This document shows, one piece after another, positions 9,162-16,747 of a stretch of DNA of 64,000 nt; within the stretch, counting starts at the first letter, position 1, and each line of letters starts with the position of its first letter. The DNA lies in NCBI GenBank assembly GCA_022841365.1, contig JALHRP010000015.1, positions 1 through 64,000 on the forward strand. The letters are read 5' to 3'. The position numbers were made by a program, and so were the translations under genes. The notes beneath the pieces were generated by a model that saw nothing but the letters and a program-made list of their open reading frames with translations, made no database searches and was not told where the DNA came from. The stretch comes from Chitinophagaceae bacterium. GTDB lineage: Bacteria; Bacteroidota; Bacteroidia; Chitinophagales; Chitinophagaceae.

Positions 9162-11960
9162 ATGTTTAAACGCTGTAAAGTTACTTATAAATTTTTATTG
9201 ATAGCTGCCTTTGCGGCATTTATGCTCTATGGAATAACGGTGCAGGTAAGTGCATCATTACATCTTGCTCCTGTTTTTTCTGCAGCTTTAACATTTACTG
9301 CAAATGATACAACACCTGTACCTGCACAGAAAAAAAACATCAAGCCAAAAACGCAACTGCAGCAAATTACTCCTGTTACAGCACCAGTAAATAAATTGTT
9401 AAAAGATACTGTTCCGTCTCCTGCAGATTCTGTAAACAGAAGAGATACCATCAAAAAAAATGATTCAACCGTACAGAAAATTGACAGCTTCAATTTAAAA
9501 ATTTCCAAAGATTCCATTGATGCGCCGGTTGATTTTGAAGCAGAAGATTCAATGGTGATTGATATACCGGGACAAAAAGTGTATCTCTATAATAAAGCAT
9601 CGGTTAAGTTTAAAGACATCAGTTTGGATGCAGCCATCATTCAGTTAGATCAGCCATCACAAATTCTTACAGCTTACAGCATCAGAGATTCAGCCAATAA
9701 ACCAATAGGTGTGCCTGCTTTTAAACAGGGCGAAAGTGCGTTTACTTCTGATACCATCCGCTATAATTTTAAAACACAGCGTGGTTTAACTATTGGAACA
9801 TATACACAGGAAGGGGAGATGTTTATTTATGGAGAGAAGGTGAAACGCATCAGCCCATCTGTTTTTTATGCAGCTAAAGCAAGGTTTACATCCTGTAATT
9901 ATGATACGCCGCATTTTGCTTTCAGAACCGGTAAAGTAAAATTCATCAGTGAAAAGATGGCTGTAACAGGATTGATTCGTCCGGAGTTTGAAGGAGTACC
10001 TATTCCCGTTGGTTTGCCATTTGGTTTGTTCCCGATGAAACAAGGACGCAGAACAGGATTGCTTCCGCCAACTCCTGTTGCTAATGAACAGCTTGGTTTT
10101 GGTTTAGAAGGATTGGGTTATTACAAAACATTTGGCGAAATCTGGGATGCCAGCATTCGTGCCAATATTTATTCTTACGGATCTTATAATCTGTTTCTTT
10201 CGCCTTCTTACCGTAAGCGTTACCGTTACAGTGGCGCATTTAATCTCAGCTTTATGAATAATAAGTTTGGGTTTAAAGGCGATCCGGATTATGTGCCGCC
10301 CAGTCGCAACTTTGCTGTTCAATGGAATCATAGTGTAGACAGTAAAGCCCGGCCCGGCCAAACCTTCAGCGCAAGTGTTAATGTGGCCACCAGTTTGTTC
10401 AACCGGTTTTTTCCTAACAACGCACAGCAAAATTTTAATAATCAACTCAACTCTTCCATCGCTTATCAACGTACATGGCAAGGCAAGCCGTTTAATTTAA
10501 CAGCGAGTGCCAATCACTCACAGAATACGCTCAGCCGTTTGTTTAATGTAAACCTGCCCGATGTTGGTTTTACTGTGAATACCTTGTATCCGTTTCAGAA
10601 AAAAGAATTTGTAGGTACACCTAAGTGGTACGAAAAATTAGGCGTGTCATATAACGGAAGTTTCCGTAATCAATTTGCTTTTTACGACAGTGCATTCAGT
10701 TTTAAACAACTTATTGATACGTTTCAGTGGGGTGCCCGTCACAGTATTCCCATTCAATTATCCTTACCTCCATTAGGGCCATTACAAGTAGGTCCTGCCA
10801 TCAGTTACGACGAGACATGGTATGCACAACAGTTTACAAGAGTATGGAACCCGGTAACAAAAAAAGTAGACACTGTTATAAACAAAGGATTTTATGCCGG
10901 CCGTCAAATGAGCTTTGGATTAAACTTCAGTACAGCCTTGTTTGGCACATTGAATTTTAAAAAGAAAACAGGTGCACAGGCGTTGCGACATGTGGTAAGG
11001 CCAACAATTGGTCTCAGCTACAAACCCGATTTGGCAAAAGATCAATGGTATACAGCACAGATTGATTCGGCAGGTACTCAATACCGATTTAATAAATACG
11101 ACGGTTCACTTTATGGCGGACTTTCAGAAGGGAAGTCGGGCTTTGTAAGTTTTACACTGGATAATAATCTGGAGTTGAAAGTAAAAGACAAAAAAGATAC
11201 CAGTGCAGATGCAACAAAAAAGATAAGGTTGATTGATGGGTTTGGTGTAAGTACCGGCTACAACTTACTGGCAGATTCATTTGCACTGAGCGATTTTAAT
11301 CTATACCTCCGGAGTAATTTGTTTGATAAAATCAGTTTAACAGCCGGTGCAAATATTACACCTTACCAGTTAGATCCTAAAACTGGTTTCCGGAAAAATA
11401 TTTACACCTGGCAGGGCAATGGACAGAAGTTTTCACTGGGTCGTTTTACAAGTGGCTTTATTTCTGTAAACACACAGTTTAAGAGTAAACCAAAAGATGA
11501 AAAAAAGCAGAAGGAAAAAGAGAAATACTTAAAAGAACAGCGAGATGGAGATGATAACAGCAGGGAAATGGGCGCTATCCAAAATAATCCTGCAGAGTTC
11601 GCAGATTTTAATATTCCCTGGAGTGTAAACCTTGCTTACTCACTGCAACTCACACGGCAGTTAAAAAGAGATTATTCAGGATTTGAAACACTGCTTACAC
11701 AATCCATCAACTTTAACGGCGATTTTAATCTTACCGAAAAATGGAAAGTACAGTTAAATGGTACCTATGATATTAAAACAAAACAACTGCAGTATTTAAC
11801 AACGTCCATTTCACGTGATCTGCACTGCTGGCAATTGTCTATTAATGTAACTCCGGTTGGTCTTTACCGTTCATTCAATATCACCATCAATCCCAAGTCC
11901 GGTTTATTAAGAGACCTTCGTATCAACCGCACAAGGTTCTTTTATAATTTGCAGCAATAA
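9162..11960 (+). CDS. lptD: LPS-assembly outer-membrane protein LptD
   Basis: About 932 residues from the ATG at 9162 (MFKRCKVTYK), which begins a signal segment; longer versions of the frame run into the divergent amidase gene. After a Pro/Thr/Asp-Ser-rich linker come OstA-type strands (VYLYNKASVKFKDISLDAA onward) and then a very large beta-barrel with the conserved block 'GLPFGLFPMKQGRRTGLLPP'. It ends near FFYNLQQ. LptD receives LPS from the periplasmic bridge and inserts it into the outer leaflet. Bacteroidota LptD is usually about 850-950 residues, so this is full length. TATTTTTG at 9142-9149 could be a -7 box, but no -33 box is visible. Confidence 0.9.
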   Translation: MFKRCKVTYKFLLIAAFAAFMLYGITVQVSASLHLAPVFSAALTFTANDTTPVPAQKKNIKPKTQLQQITPVTAPVNKLLKDTVPSPADSVNRRDTIKKNDSTVQKIDSFNLKISKDSIDAPVDFEAEDSMVIDIPGQKVYLYNKASVKFKDISLDAAIIQLDQPSQILTAYSIRDSANKPIGVPAFKQGESAFTSDTIRYNFKTQRGLTIGTYTQEGEMFIYGEKVKRISPSVFYAAKARFTSCNYDTPHFAFRTGKVKFISEKMAVTGLIRPEFEGVPIPVGLPFGLFPMKQGRRTGLLPPTPVANEQLGFGLEGLGYYKTFGEIWDASIRANIYSYGSYNLFLSPSYRKRYRYSGAFNLSFMNNKFGFKGDPDYVPPSRNFAVQWNHSVDSKARPGQTFSASVNVATSLFNRFFPNNAQQNFNNQLNSSIAYQRTWQGKPFNLTASANHSQNTLSRLFNVNLPDVGFTVNTLYPFQKKEFVGTPKWYEKLGVSYNGSFRNQFAFYDSAFSFKQLIDTFQWGARHSIPIQLSLPPLGPLQVGPAISYDETWYAQQFTRVWNPVTKKVDTVINKGFYAGRQMSFGLNFSTALFGTLNFKKKTGAQALRHVVRPTIGLSYKPDLAKDQWYTAQIDSAGTQYRFNKYDGSLYGGLSEGKSGFVSFTLDNNLELKVKDKKDTSADATKKIRLIDGFGVSTGYNLLADSFALSDFNLYLRSNLFDKISLTAGANITPYQLDPKTGFRKNIYTWQGNGQKFSLGRFTSGFISVNTQFKSKPKDEKKQKEKEKYLKEQRDGDDNSREMGAIQNNPAEFADFNIPWSVNLAYSLQLTRQLKRDYSGFETLLTQSINFNGDFNLTEKWKVQLNGTYDIKTKQLQYLTTSISRDLHCWQLSINVTPVGLYRSFNITINPKSGLLRDLRINRTRFFYNLQQ

Positions 11961-11973
11961 CAAGTGAAGAGTA

Positions 11974-12717
11974 TTACTTGTGTTGTTCAATATAATTCCA
12001 CATCATTTCATGAATCTTTTCTTTCAGCGCTTTTACATCCTGCATACTCAGGTTACTGGTTTCAACAGGATCAAGAAAATGCATTTCAATAGCAGAGGGC
12101 CAGAAATAAAAGGTTTTATGCTGAGGTAAAACATTTCGGGTATTAAAGAGTACAGCAGGAATGATTGGTTTTTTTGTTTCAATGGCTAAACGAAAAGCGC
12201 CTTCTTTGAAATCTTTCAATGGCTCATTGGTTTTGTTGCGGGTACCTTCGGGATAAATACACATGTGCAAACCCATGTCGAGTACTCTTTTCATATAAGC
12301 ATAACTCTTTAAACGGCTTTCTTCACTTTTTCTGTCAACCAGTACACTGCCTCTTCGGTAAATGATTCCGAAAAGTGGAATCTTTGCCATTTCAATCTTT
12401 GCAATGGTTTTGTTACCGCCGGGTATGCCGGGTGATGTTACAGGCACATCCATAAATGAATTGTGATTGCACACCACCACATAGTTTTCGTTCTGTTTAA
12501 ATTTTTCTCTGCCTTTTATTCTTAGCCGGATACCTGCCAGCGGTAACCATACACCCATCCATATTCTTGAAAGCTGTATAAAGAGGGTCGTACGTTTTGG
12601 TTCTTTTACCAAACCGAGCAGCCATGTTGGTAATAACATGAGCAGCATGGTTACTACAAACCATAACAATGCCCAGAAAGCAAAAAAACGTCCGAATATA
12701 TTTTTAACAATCATCAT
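11974..12717 (-). CDS. plsC: 1-acyl-sn-glycerol-3-phosphate acyltransferase
   Basis: The 247-residue protein has two hydrophobic N-terminal segments (about 10-36) and the acyltransferase HX4D motif as NHNSFMD (His85, Asp90). The glycerol-phosphate-binding motif is YPEGTR (about 155-160). It acylates lysophosphatidate at the sn-2 position to give phosphatidate, at the inner membrane. Its start codon overlaps the ung stop as ATGA, so the two are translationally coupled. It converges on lptD with only 13 bp between the stop codons. Confidence 0.93.
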   Translation of the reverse strand: MMIVKNIFGRFFAFWALLWFVVTMLLMLLPTWLLGLVKEPKRTTLFIQLSRIWMGVWLPLAGIRLRIKGREKFKQNENYVVVCNHNSFMDVPVTSPGIPGGNKTIAKIEMAKIPLFGIIYRRGSVLVDRKSEESRLKSYAYMKRVLDMGLHMCIYPEGTRNKTNEPLKDFKEGAFRLAIETKKPIIPAVLFNTRNVLPQHKTFYFWPSAIEMHFLDPVETSNLSMQDVKALKEKIHEMMWNYIEQHK

Positions 12718-13391
12718 GGTAATTTCCAGTCTATGGGATCATATCCCTGGTTCAGTAATAATTCATTGGTCTTTGAAAAATGTTTGCAGCCAAAAAAACC
12801 ATTGTATGCACTGAGTGGAGAGGGGTGGGCTGCTTTCAATACATGATGTTTGGTTTCATCAATCAACCGTTGTTTTTCCTGTGCAAACTTTCCCCACAAT
12901 AAAAACACCACTCCTTTTTTATTGTCTGATATTTTTTGAATAACAGCATTGGTAAAATTTTCCCATCCTATTTTTGAATGACTGGCAGCTTCGTTGGCAC
13001 GCACCGTTAAGAATGCATTTAATAATAACACACCCTGCTGCGCCCATTTGCTGAGGTTGCCTTGCTGAGCAGGCATGCCTACACCCATATCACTTTCAAT
13101 TTCTTTATAAATATTTACCAGCGATGGCGGAGGCTGTATACCATCCGGCACAGAAAAACTTAGACCATGTGCCTGTCCCGGTCCGTGATAAGGATCCTGT
13201 CCAATGATCACCACTTTTACCTGATCAAACGGAGTTTGTGTAAACGCATTAAAGATGAGAGAGCCGGGCGGGTAGATGGTTTTGCCCTGCATTTTTTCTG
13301 TTTTCAGAAATGCAACAATCTGCTGAAAATAAGCTTTGGTAAACTCCTGTTTCAGTTCCTCTTTCCAGCTGGCTTCTATCTGAACATCCAT
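12714..13391 (-). CDS. ung: Uracil-DNA glycosylase, family 1
   Basis: About 225 residues from the ATG at 13391 (MDVQIEASWKEEL); an in-frame ATG 21 bp upstream is possible but adds an unusual leader and would reach into the tRNA promoter. The water-activating motif GQDPYHG (Asp66) and the DNA-binding HPSPLSAY loop (His189) are both intact. The enzyme removes uracil from DNA to start base-excision repair. It overlaps plsC by 4 bp. Its 5' end abuts the plus-strand promoter for the tRNA-like array. Confidence 0.96.
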   Translation of the reverse strand: MDVQIEASWKEELKQEFTKAYFQQIVAFLKTEKMQGKTIYPPGSLIFNAFTQTPFDQVKVVIIGQDPYHGPGQAHGLSFSVPDGIQPPPSLVNIYKEIESDMGVGMPAQQGNLSKWAQQGVLLLNAFLTVRANEAASHSKIGWENFTNAVIQKISDNKKGVVFLLWGKFAQEKQRLIDETKHHVLKAAHPSPLSAYNGFFGCKHFSKTNELLLNQGYDPIDWKLP

Positions 13392-13401
13392 GCACAATAG
13401 G

Positions 13402-13433
13402 TTTGGATGCAATGGTACTAAAAATTATCTTTG
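13402..13433 (+). promoter_or_regulatory. Consensus Bacteroidota promoter of the tRNA-like array
   Basis: TTTG at 13402-13405, a 20-bp spacer, then TATCTTTG at 13426-13433 match the Bacteroidota sigma-ABfr consensus (TTTG / TAnnTTTG) exactly. Transcription should start near 13440, about 15 nt before the first tRNA-like copy. No other consensus promoter is seen before the terminator at 13905. Confidence 0.8.
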
Positions 13434-13454
13434 TTGCCTCTTAATCAAAAAGAT

Positions 13455-13512
13455 GGACCGGTAGCTCAGTTGGATAGAGCATCCCGATTAAAAATCGGGA
13501 GGGTCATTGGTT
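13455..13512 (+). pseudogene. 3'-truncated tRNA-like copy 1
   Basis: Fifty-eight bases reproduce tRNA-Arg(TCT) from the acceptor 5' strand through the D-arm, variable loop and T-stem 5' strand. The anticodon arm is replaced by a 6-bp stem with a 7-nt loop (TCCCGA-TTAAAAA-TCGGGA). The T-loop and 3' acceptor strand are absent, so a full cloverleaf cannot form. The following 20-bp spacer differs from the later spacers. Confidence 0.85.
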
Positions 13513-13532
13513 AAGAGTAGAAAGTACTAATT

Positions 13533-13590
13533 GGACCGGTAGCTCAGTTGGATAGAGCATCCCGATTAAAAATCGGGAGGGTTATTGGTT
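13533..13590 (+). pseudogene. 3'-truncated tRNA-like copy 2
   Basis: Same 58-base unit as copy 1 with one change (GGGTTATTGG for GGGTCATTGG). It is followed by a 39-base AT-rich spacer that recurs after copies 3 and 4. Confidence 0.85.
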
Positions 13591-13629
13591 AGAAGATTTT
13601 AGTAAATTTTGAAGATGTAACTACATAAT

Positions 13630-13687
13630 GGACCGGTAGCTCAGTTGGATAGAGCATCCCGATTAAAAATCGGGAGGGTCATTGGTT
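13630..13687 (+). pseudogene. 3'-truncated tRNA-like copy 3
   Basis: Identical to copy 1 over 58 bases. Together with its 39-base spacer it forms a 97-bp tandem unit. The spacer differs from the one after copy 2 by one base. Confidence 0.85.
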
Positions 13688-13726
13688 AGAAGACTTTAGT
13701 AAATTTTGAAGATGTAACTACATAAT

Positions 13727-13784
13727 GGACCGGTAGCTCAGTTGGATAGAGCATCCCGATTAAAAATCGGGAGGGTCATTGGTT
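13727..13784 (+). pseudogene. 3'-truncated tRNA-like copy 4
   Basis: Identical to copies 1 and 3 over 58 bases. The spacer after it is 38 bases because one T is missing, and it leads directly into the intact tRNA gene. Confidence 0.85.
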
Positions 13785-13822
13785 AGAAGACTTTAGTAAA
13801 TTTGAAGATGTAACTACATAAT

Positions 13823-13896
<74 letters not shown>

Positions 13897-13904
13897 CGAA
13901 AATT

Positions 13905-13931
13905 AAATCCCGTAAACAGCGGGATTTTTTT
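13905..13931 (+). terminator. Terminator of the tRNA-Arg transcript
   Basis: An 8-bp stem (AAATCCCG/CGGGATTT) with a 7-nt loop runs straight into a T-tract. It ends two bases before the GIY-YIG start codon. Confidence 0.85.
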
Positions 13932-13933
13932 AT

Positions 13934-14185
13934 ATGCCCTGCTTCTGCTACATATTATTCAGTTCAAAACTGAACAAGTACTATGTTGGTTCAACAACAG
14001 ATTTAGAACGACGTTTACAGGACCACAACAGGGGAAAGGAGAAGTTTACGAGTATCGGCACTCCATGGGTTTTAGTTTATAAAGAAATGTATGTAACCTT
14101 GGTAGAAGCCAGAACAAGAGAGCGACAAATCAAAAAGATGAAAAGCAGAAGATATATTGAATCGTTGATCAGCTCAGTGGGATAG
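13934..14185 (+). CDS. Small GIY-YIG nuclease family protein
   Basis: The 83-residue protein is a single GIY-YIG (UvrC N-terminal/URI-like) domain. The two hallmark strands are CYILFSS and KYYVGST, then the catalytic-type Arg in DLERRLQDHN, and a C-terminal part with EARTRERQIKKMKSRRYIE carrying the Glu expected to bind metal. Single-domain relatives of about 80-100 residues are frequent in Bacteroidota, with no established role. Its ATG lies 2 bp after the tRNA terminator T-run, so no separate promoter fits between. Its last residues (ISSVG) and stop codon are encoded by the D-arm of a tRNA remnant. It may be a selfish element attached to the tRNA gene. Confidence 0.85.
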   Translation: MPCFCYILFSSKLNKYYVGSTTDLERRLQDHNRGKEKFTSIGTPWVLVYKEMYVTLVEARTRERQIKKMKSRRYIESLISSVG

Positions 14186-14252
14186 AGCATCCCGATTTCT
14201 AATCGGGAGGGTCATTGGTTCTCCCGAAAGCTTTCGAAACAATCCGGTTCAC
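14171..14252 (+). pseudogene. Broken tRNA-Arg(TCT) remnant downstream of the GIY-YIG gene
   Basis: The remnant starts at the D-arm (AGCTCAGTGGGATAGAGC), has a 6-bp anticodon stem with loop TTTCTAA (TCT), the GGGTCATTGG segment and the 3' acceptor strand CCGGTTCA. The 5' acceptor strand is absent (replaced by the nuclease coding end). The T-loop holds about 14 extra bases around the palindrome CGAAAGCTTTCG. It cannot fold as a functional tRNA. Confidence 0.8.
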
Positions 14253-14490
14253 AAACAATTATATTTTAATGCTTAGTTCATTAAGGATGAACAGCCGAAA
14301 AAATAGTTGCGGAATAATTTGGTTAAGTGAAAGAAGACCGTATTTTTACTGCACGAATTGAATCCGGACCCAAAAACTTACATCTCACCGATTTTCAATT
14401 CCCCCTTTCAATTTCTTATCCGAAAGCCCGCCAATTCCTCCGGAAAACAGTGATGTTTTAATGTGCAGGTTGACCCTTTTATTTGAATAT
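14253..14490. other. Non-coding gap after the tRNA remnant
   Basis: No open frame of note, no hairpin with T-run and no consensus promoter is seen between the tRNA remnant and the next start codon. The sequence is AT-rich and unremarkable. Confidence 0.5.
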
Positions 14491-14865
14491 ATGAAAACGA
14501 TTAGTGTATCCTTTTTAACTGCTTTCATGATTATCCTGTTTCTCAAAGCAGGGGCTTCAGACAGTATGCCTGTTTCACAGGCTGTGTGGCCAAAAGTATT
14601 TGATGTACAGTTTCAGCAAAAAGGCTCCTTTACCGTTTTACAATGGAAAGCAATTTCAGAACCCAAAGAAGTGTATTACGAAATTGAAAGCAGCACCGAT
14701 CAGCTCAGCTACAAAACCGAAGCTGTTATACTGGGTGGTTTCTCCGGCGATCAGGTGTTCACTTACTCTTTTAAATTTAAACAGACAAACGTCAAAACAT
14801 ATTACCGCATCAAACAAAAAAACAACGACGGTTCTTCACGCATTGTGAGTGAGCAGTCTTTATAA
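14491..14865 (+). CDS. Small secreted protein with one fibronectin-III-like strand set
   Basis: About 124 residues from MKTISVSFLT, which begins a signal peptide (to about residue 23); the frame is open 10 codons upstream, but that leader has no signal character. The mature part has the pattern VLQWKAISE, YYEIESSTDQLSYK, TYYRIKQKNNDG. This resembles the C-terminal beta-sandwich repeat seen before T9SS tails in Bacteroidota surface proteins. No T9SS tail is present, so this could be a remnant of a larger protein or a small stand-alone domain. A good terminator follows. Confidence 0.6.
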   Translation: MKTISVSFLTAFMIILFLKAGASDSMPVSQAVWPKVFDVQFQQKGSFTVLQWKAISEPKEVYYEIESSTDQLSYKTEAVILGGFSGDQVFTYSFKFKQTNVKTYYRIKQKNNDGSSRIVSEQSL

Positions 14866-14905
14866 AGATATTCAACGCACTGTTGGTTCTCTTATAGGTA
14901 AATAC

Positions 14906-14937
14906 GCCGTCCTTATTCTTAAGGATGGCTTTTTTAT
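14906..14937 (+). terminator. Rho-independent terminator
   Basis: A 10-bp stem (GCCGTCCTTA/TAAGGATGGC, one G-T pair) with a 4-nt loop is followed by a T-run, 40 bp after the small secreted protein gene. Confidence 0.75.
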
Positions 14938-14939
14938 TT

Positions 14940-15002
14940 GGTGGAAACAGGGTGGGAATAAGTTAGTAAGATAAAGATTGGTTCGTGAGACACGAACCAA
15001 GG
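14940..15002. repeat. Direct-repeat copy A with REP-like hairpin
   Basis: This 63-bp stretch is about three-quarters identical to 16017-16079 (shared cores GTGGAAA, AGGGTGGG, AGATTGGTTC, GACACGAA). It holds a perfect hairpin, TTGGTTCGTG-AGA-CACGAACCAA at 14978-15000. The second copy is degenerate in the hairpin. Confidence 0.65.
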
Positions 15003-15023
15003 CTTTCGAACAATATAGTGCAG

Positions 15024-15593
15024 CTATCGGCGGTAATCTAATTGTGCATCAAAACGTCCATCCTCTATTCTAATGCTGTCGTTTAAATTGCCCGGTCTGT
15101 ATAAGACACCGGTAAACGTTCCGGATACAATTTTGTTGATTGTGTCGAAGCGGGTAAAAGTTACAGTGCATTTTGCTGGCAGGATGTTTTTATGTTCCCG
15201 ATACCACTGGTTATACCTGCTTCCAATAAAGATCATTTTCCTTTTAAGACTGGAATCGAGTTGAAATGTTCCCGTTGTTGTTATGTTTTTAGTTGTTATA
15301 TAAAATGATTGGTCTGTAGTATCGGAGCGTAATGTATAATCTCCAACTATGCCAAAGTCAAAGTCGCCATTTGGCTGTTTGTATAAATAAGCAGTTACTT
15401 TGTTTTCTTTGCATCCGGCGATGGTACATCGTTTACCGTAGTTTGTCCATACTTTCCCATTCAGTAAAAAGCCTAAAGTATTCTGTCCGGTTTGTGTTAC
15501 AGGAGGAAGGCTAAAGTTGGGTACTTTATCTCGTCTGCAAGAAATCAATGCAGTTATCAGCATCAGAATAGTGAAATTGTTTGCTTTAAGCAT
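15024..15593 (-). CDS. Putative lipoprotein, DUF6252-like
   Basis: About 189 residues from MLKANNFTILMLITALISC, a lipoprotein signal with a plausible lipobox (LISC, Cys19). The stretch LPPVTQTGQNTLGFLLNGKV right after the anchor resembles the start of the DUF6252 family as I recall it; this assignment is from memory. The remainder is beta-rich with paired Cys (CTIAGC). The frame is open 15 codons upstream, but that leader would spoil the signal. It is flanked on both sides by copies of an intergenic repeat, so the gene may have moved as an accessory cassette. No function is known. Confidence 0.65.
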   Translation of the reverse strand: MLKANNFTILMLITALISCRRDKVPNFSLPPVTQTGQNTLGFLLNGKVWTNYGKRCTIAGCKENKVTAYLYKQPNGDFDFGIVGDYTLRSDTTDQSFYITTKNITTTGTFQLDSSLKRKMIFIGSRYNQWYREHKNILPAKCTVTFTRFDTINKIVSGTFTGVLYRPGNLNDSIRIEDGRFDAQLDYRR

Positions 15594-15742
15594 AGGTCTG
15601 CTTTTTGAATGGTCGAATAAATCTGAGTAGTGCTGCAAGGGGATGTTCGTTGCTGTTTCTGCTCGAACAAATCAAACATAAATTTATAAACTTACATTGA
15701 TAATCTGCACTCCTGCTCTGTTTTTTCCTGTCACTTACTGTT

Positions 15743-15837
15743 GCAGGTCTCCTGACCTGTGACTGTTTGTTACTTTTTTAAAACAGTTTGCTACTTGATA
15801 GATTAGTGACCTGTTGGCAACAGGTCAGGAGACCTGC
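15743..15837. repeat. Inverted repeat with competing hairpins
   Basis: GCAGGTCTCCTGACCTGT at the left end is the exact reverse complement of 15820-15837. The right arm can alternatively pair with the nearer GACCTGTT at 15808-15815 (loop GGC). Three copies of an ACAGGTCA-type core therefore allow two exclusive folds. It looks like a REP/BIME-type intergenic element. Confidence 0.75.
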
Positions 15838-16016
15838 GCCAGAGTGGGACACAAACCAAGGCGTTGAAAAAGTAATTGCTAAAGAGGAGGCTCCCGTCGG
15901 ACGCCCTCGTCTGACGGGTTTAGGAAGTAATTAAATCAAAAGTATTTACATCATGCTTATACATGTAATGTTGCAGATGGTAAACTAGTTGGCACAAGTG
16001 AGACGCTTGCTCCATT

Positions 16017-16079
16017 GTGTGGAAATAGGGTGGGGTGAGTTAGAAAAATATAGATTGGTTCATAGGACACGAAACATGG
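16017..16079. repeat. Direct-repeat copy B
   Basis: Diverged copy of 14940-15002. The hairpin half is degraded (GGTTCATAGGACACGAAACA). Confidence 0.6.
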
Positions 16080-16092
16080 AGTTAGGTTGGGC

Positions 16093-16614
16093 TTATTCCG
16101 TCCAAAAAAGGTACTTATCAATGTGAAATTTCTTTTGGCATTCGGTCATTTTCTTTTTAGAAATTTTCTGTACTTTGAATTTAGCTTTATTGTCGATATA
16201 CCATTTGCGAACTAAGTCCTGATAATGTTTTTTGTTGGCGTTATTAAAAAAATACTCAAAGAAGCTCCAGCAACCATTGCCATAAATAACGTCAAACTGA
16301 ATGTGTGTAATAACAAAAGCGGGAAAGAAAGCTATTTGTTGCAAAGCAAAATAAGCAACCTCGCCAACGTTTAGTTTTGTCGCCTTACACTTGTGAGAAA
16401 TATTTGTCAGTGTCGTGTCGTTAAGTTTGTCAATAAGAAAAGGGATTGCTTTGTCACCCTGTGCAACAATTTTCCAATAAACAGTCGCTTTGCAATCTAA
16501 AGAGTCAACCTTAAGATATTGCAGACTGTCAACCAATGATTTTATATCTGAAGTTTGTCCAAAGGAAAGAGTCAAGCAATGAATAAAACTAAGCGTTGCA
16601 ATTATGTTTTTCAT
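16093..16614 (-). CDS. Secreted protein of unknown function
   Basis: The 173-residue protein begins with a signal peptide (MKNIIATLSFIHCLTLSFGQ). The mature part is mostly helical in appearance (KAIPFLIDKLNDTTLT and VGEVAYFALQQIAFFPAF) with three Cys, and ends in a basic segment (KISKKKMTECQKKFHID). The IPFLID / VAYFAL spacing resembles a HEAT-like repeat pair, but this is weak. The gene is clearly more AT-rich than its neighbours (about 25% GC in one counted 60-base line) and sits beside repeats, which suggests acquisition. I do not recognise a family. Confidence 0.6.
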   Translation of the reverse strand: MKNIIATLSFIHCLTLSFGQTSDIKSLVDSLQYLKVDSLDCKATVYWKIVAQGDKAIPFLIDKLNDTTLTNISHKCKATKLNVGEVAYFALQQIAFFPAFVITHIQFDVIYGNGCWSFFEYFFNNANKKHYQDLVRKWYIDNKAKFKVQKISKKKMTECQKKFHIDKYLFWTE

Positions 16615-16747
16615 TTATCTTTTGTATAAAGATGCAAGTGTCGTCTAAAATGCACAAACGAAATTAAGATAGTTACTGCTGTTGGCTTTAGCCTTGCCTC
16701 CAACTTAGCAATATACACAGCCCCGTTATAAATTTTACTAGCATTTT

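Larger units (their letters stand above)
15594..16092. other. Repeat-rich non-coding stretch
   Basis: About 500 bp with no convincing gene. It holds an 18-bp perfect inverted repeat (15743-15760 / 15820-15837), a nested hairpin at 15808-15826, an imperfect palindrome around CCCGTCGGA...TCTGACGGG (about 15896-15919), and the second copy of a 63-bp direct repeat (16017-16079). Confidence 0.7.
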
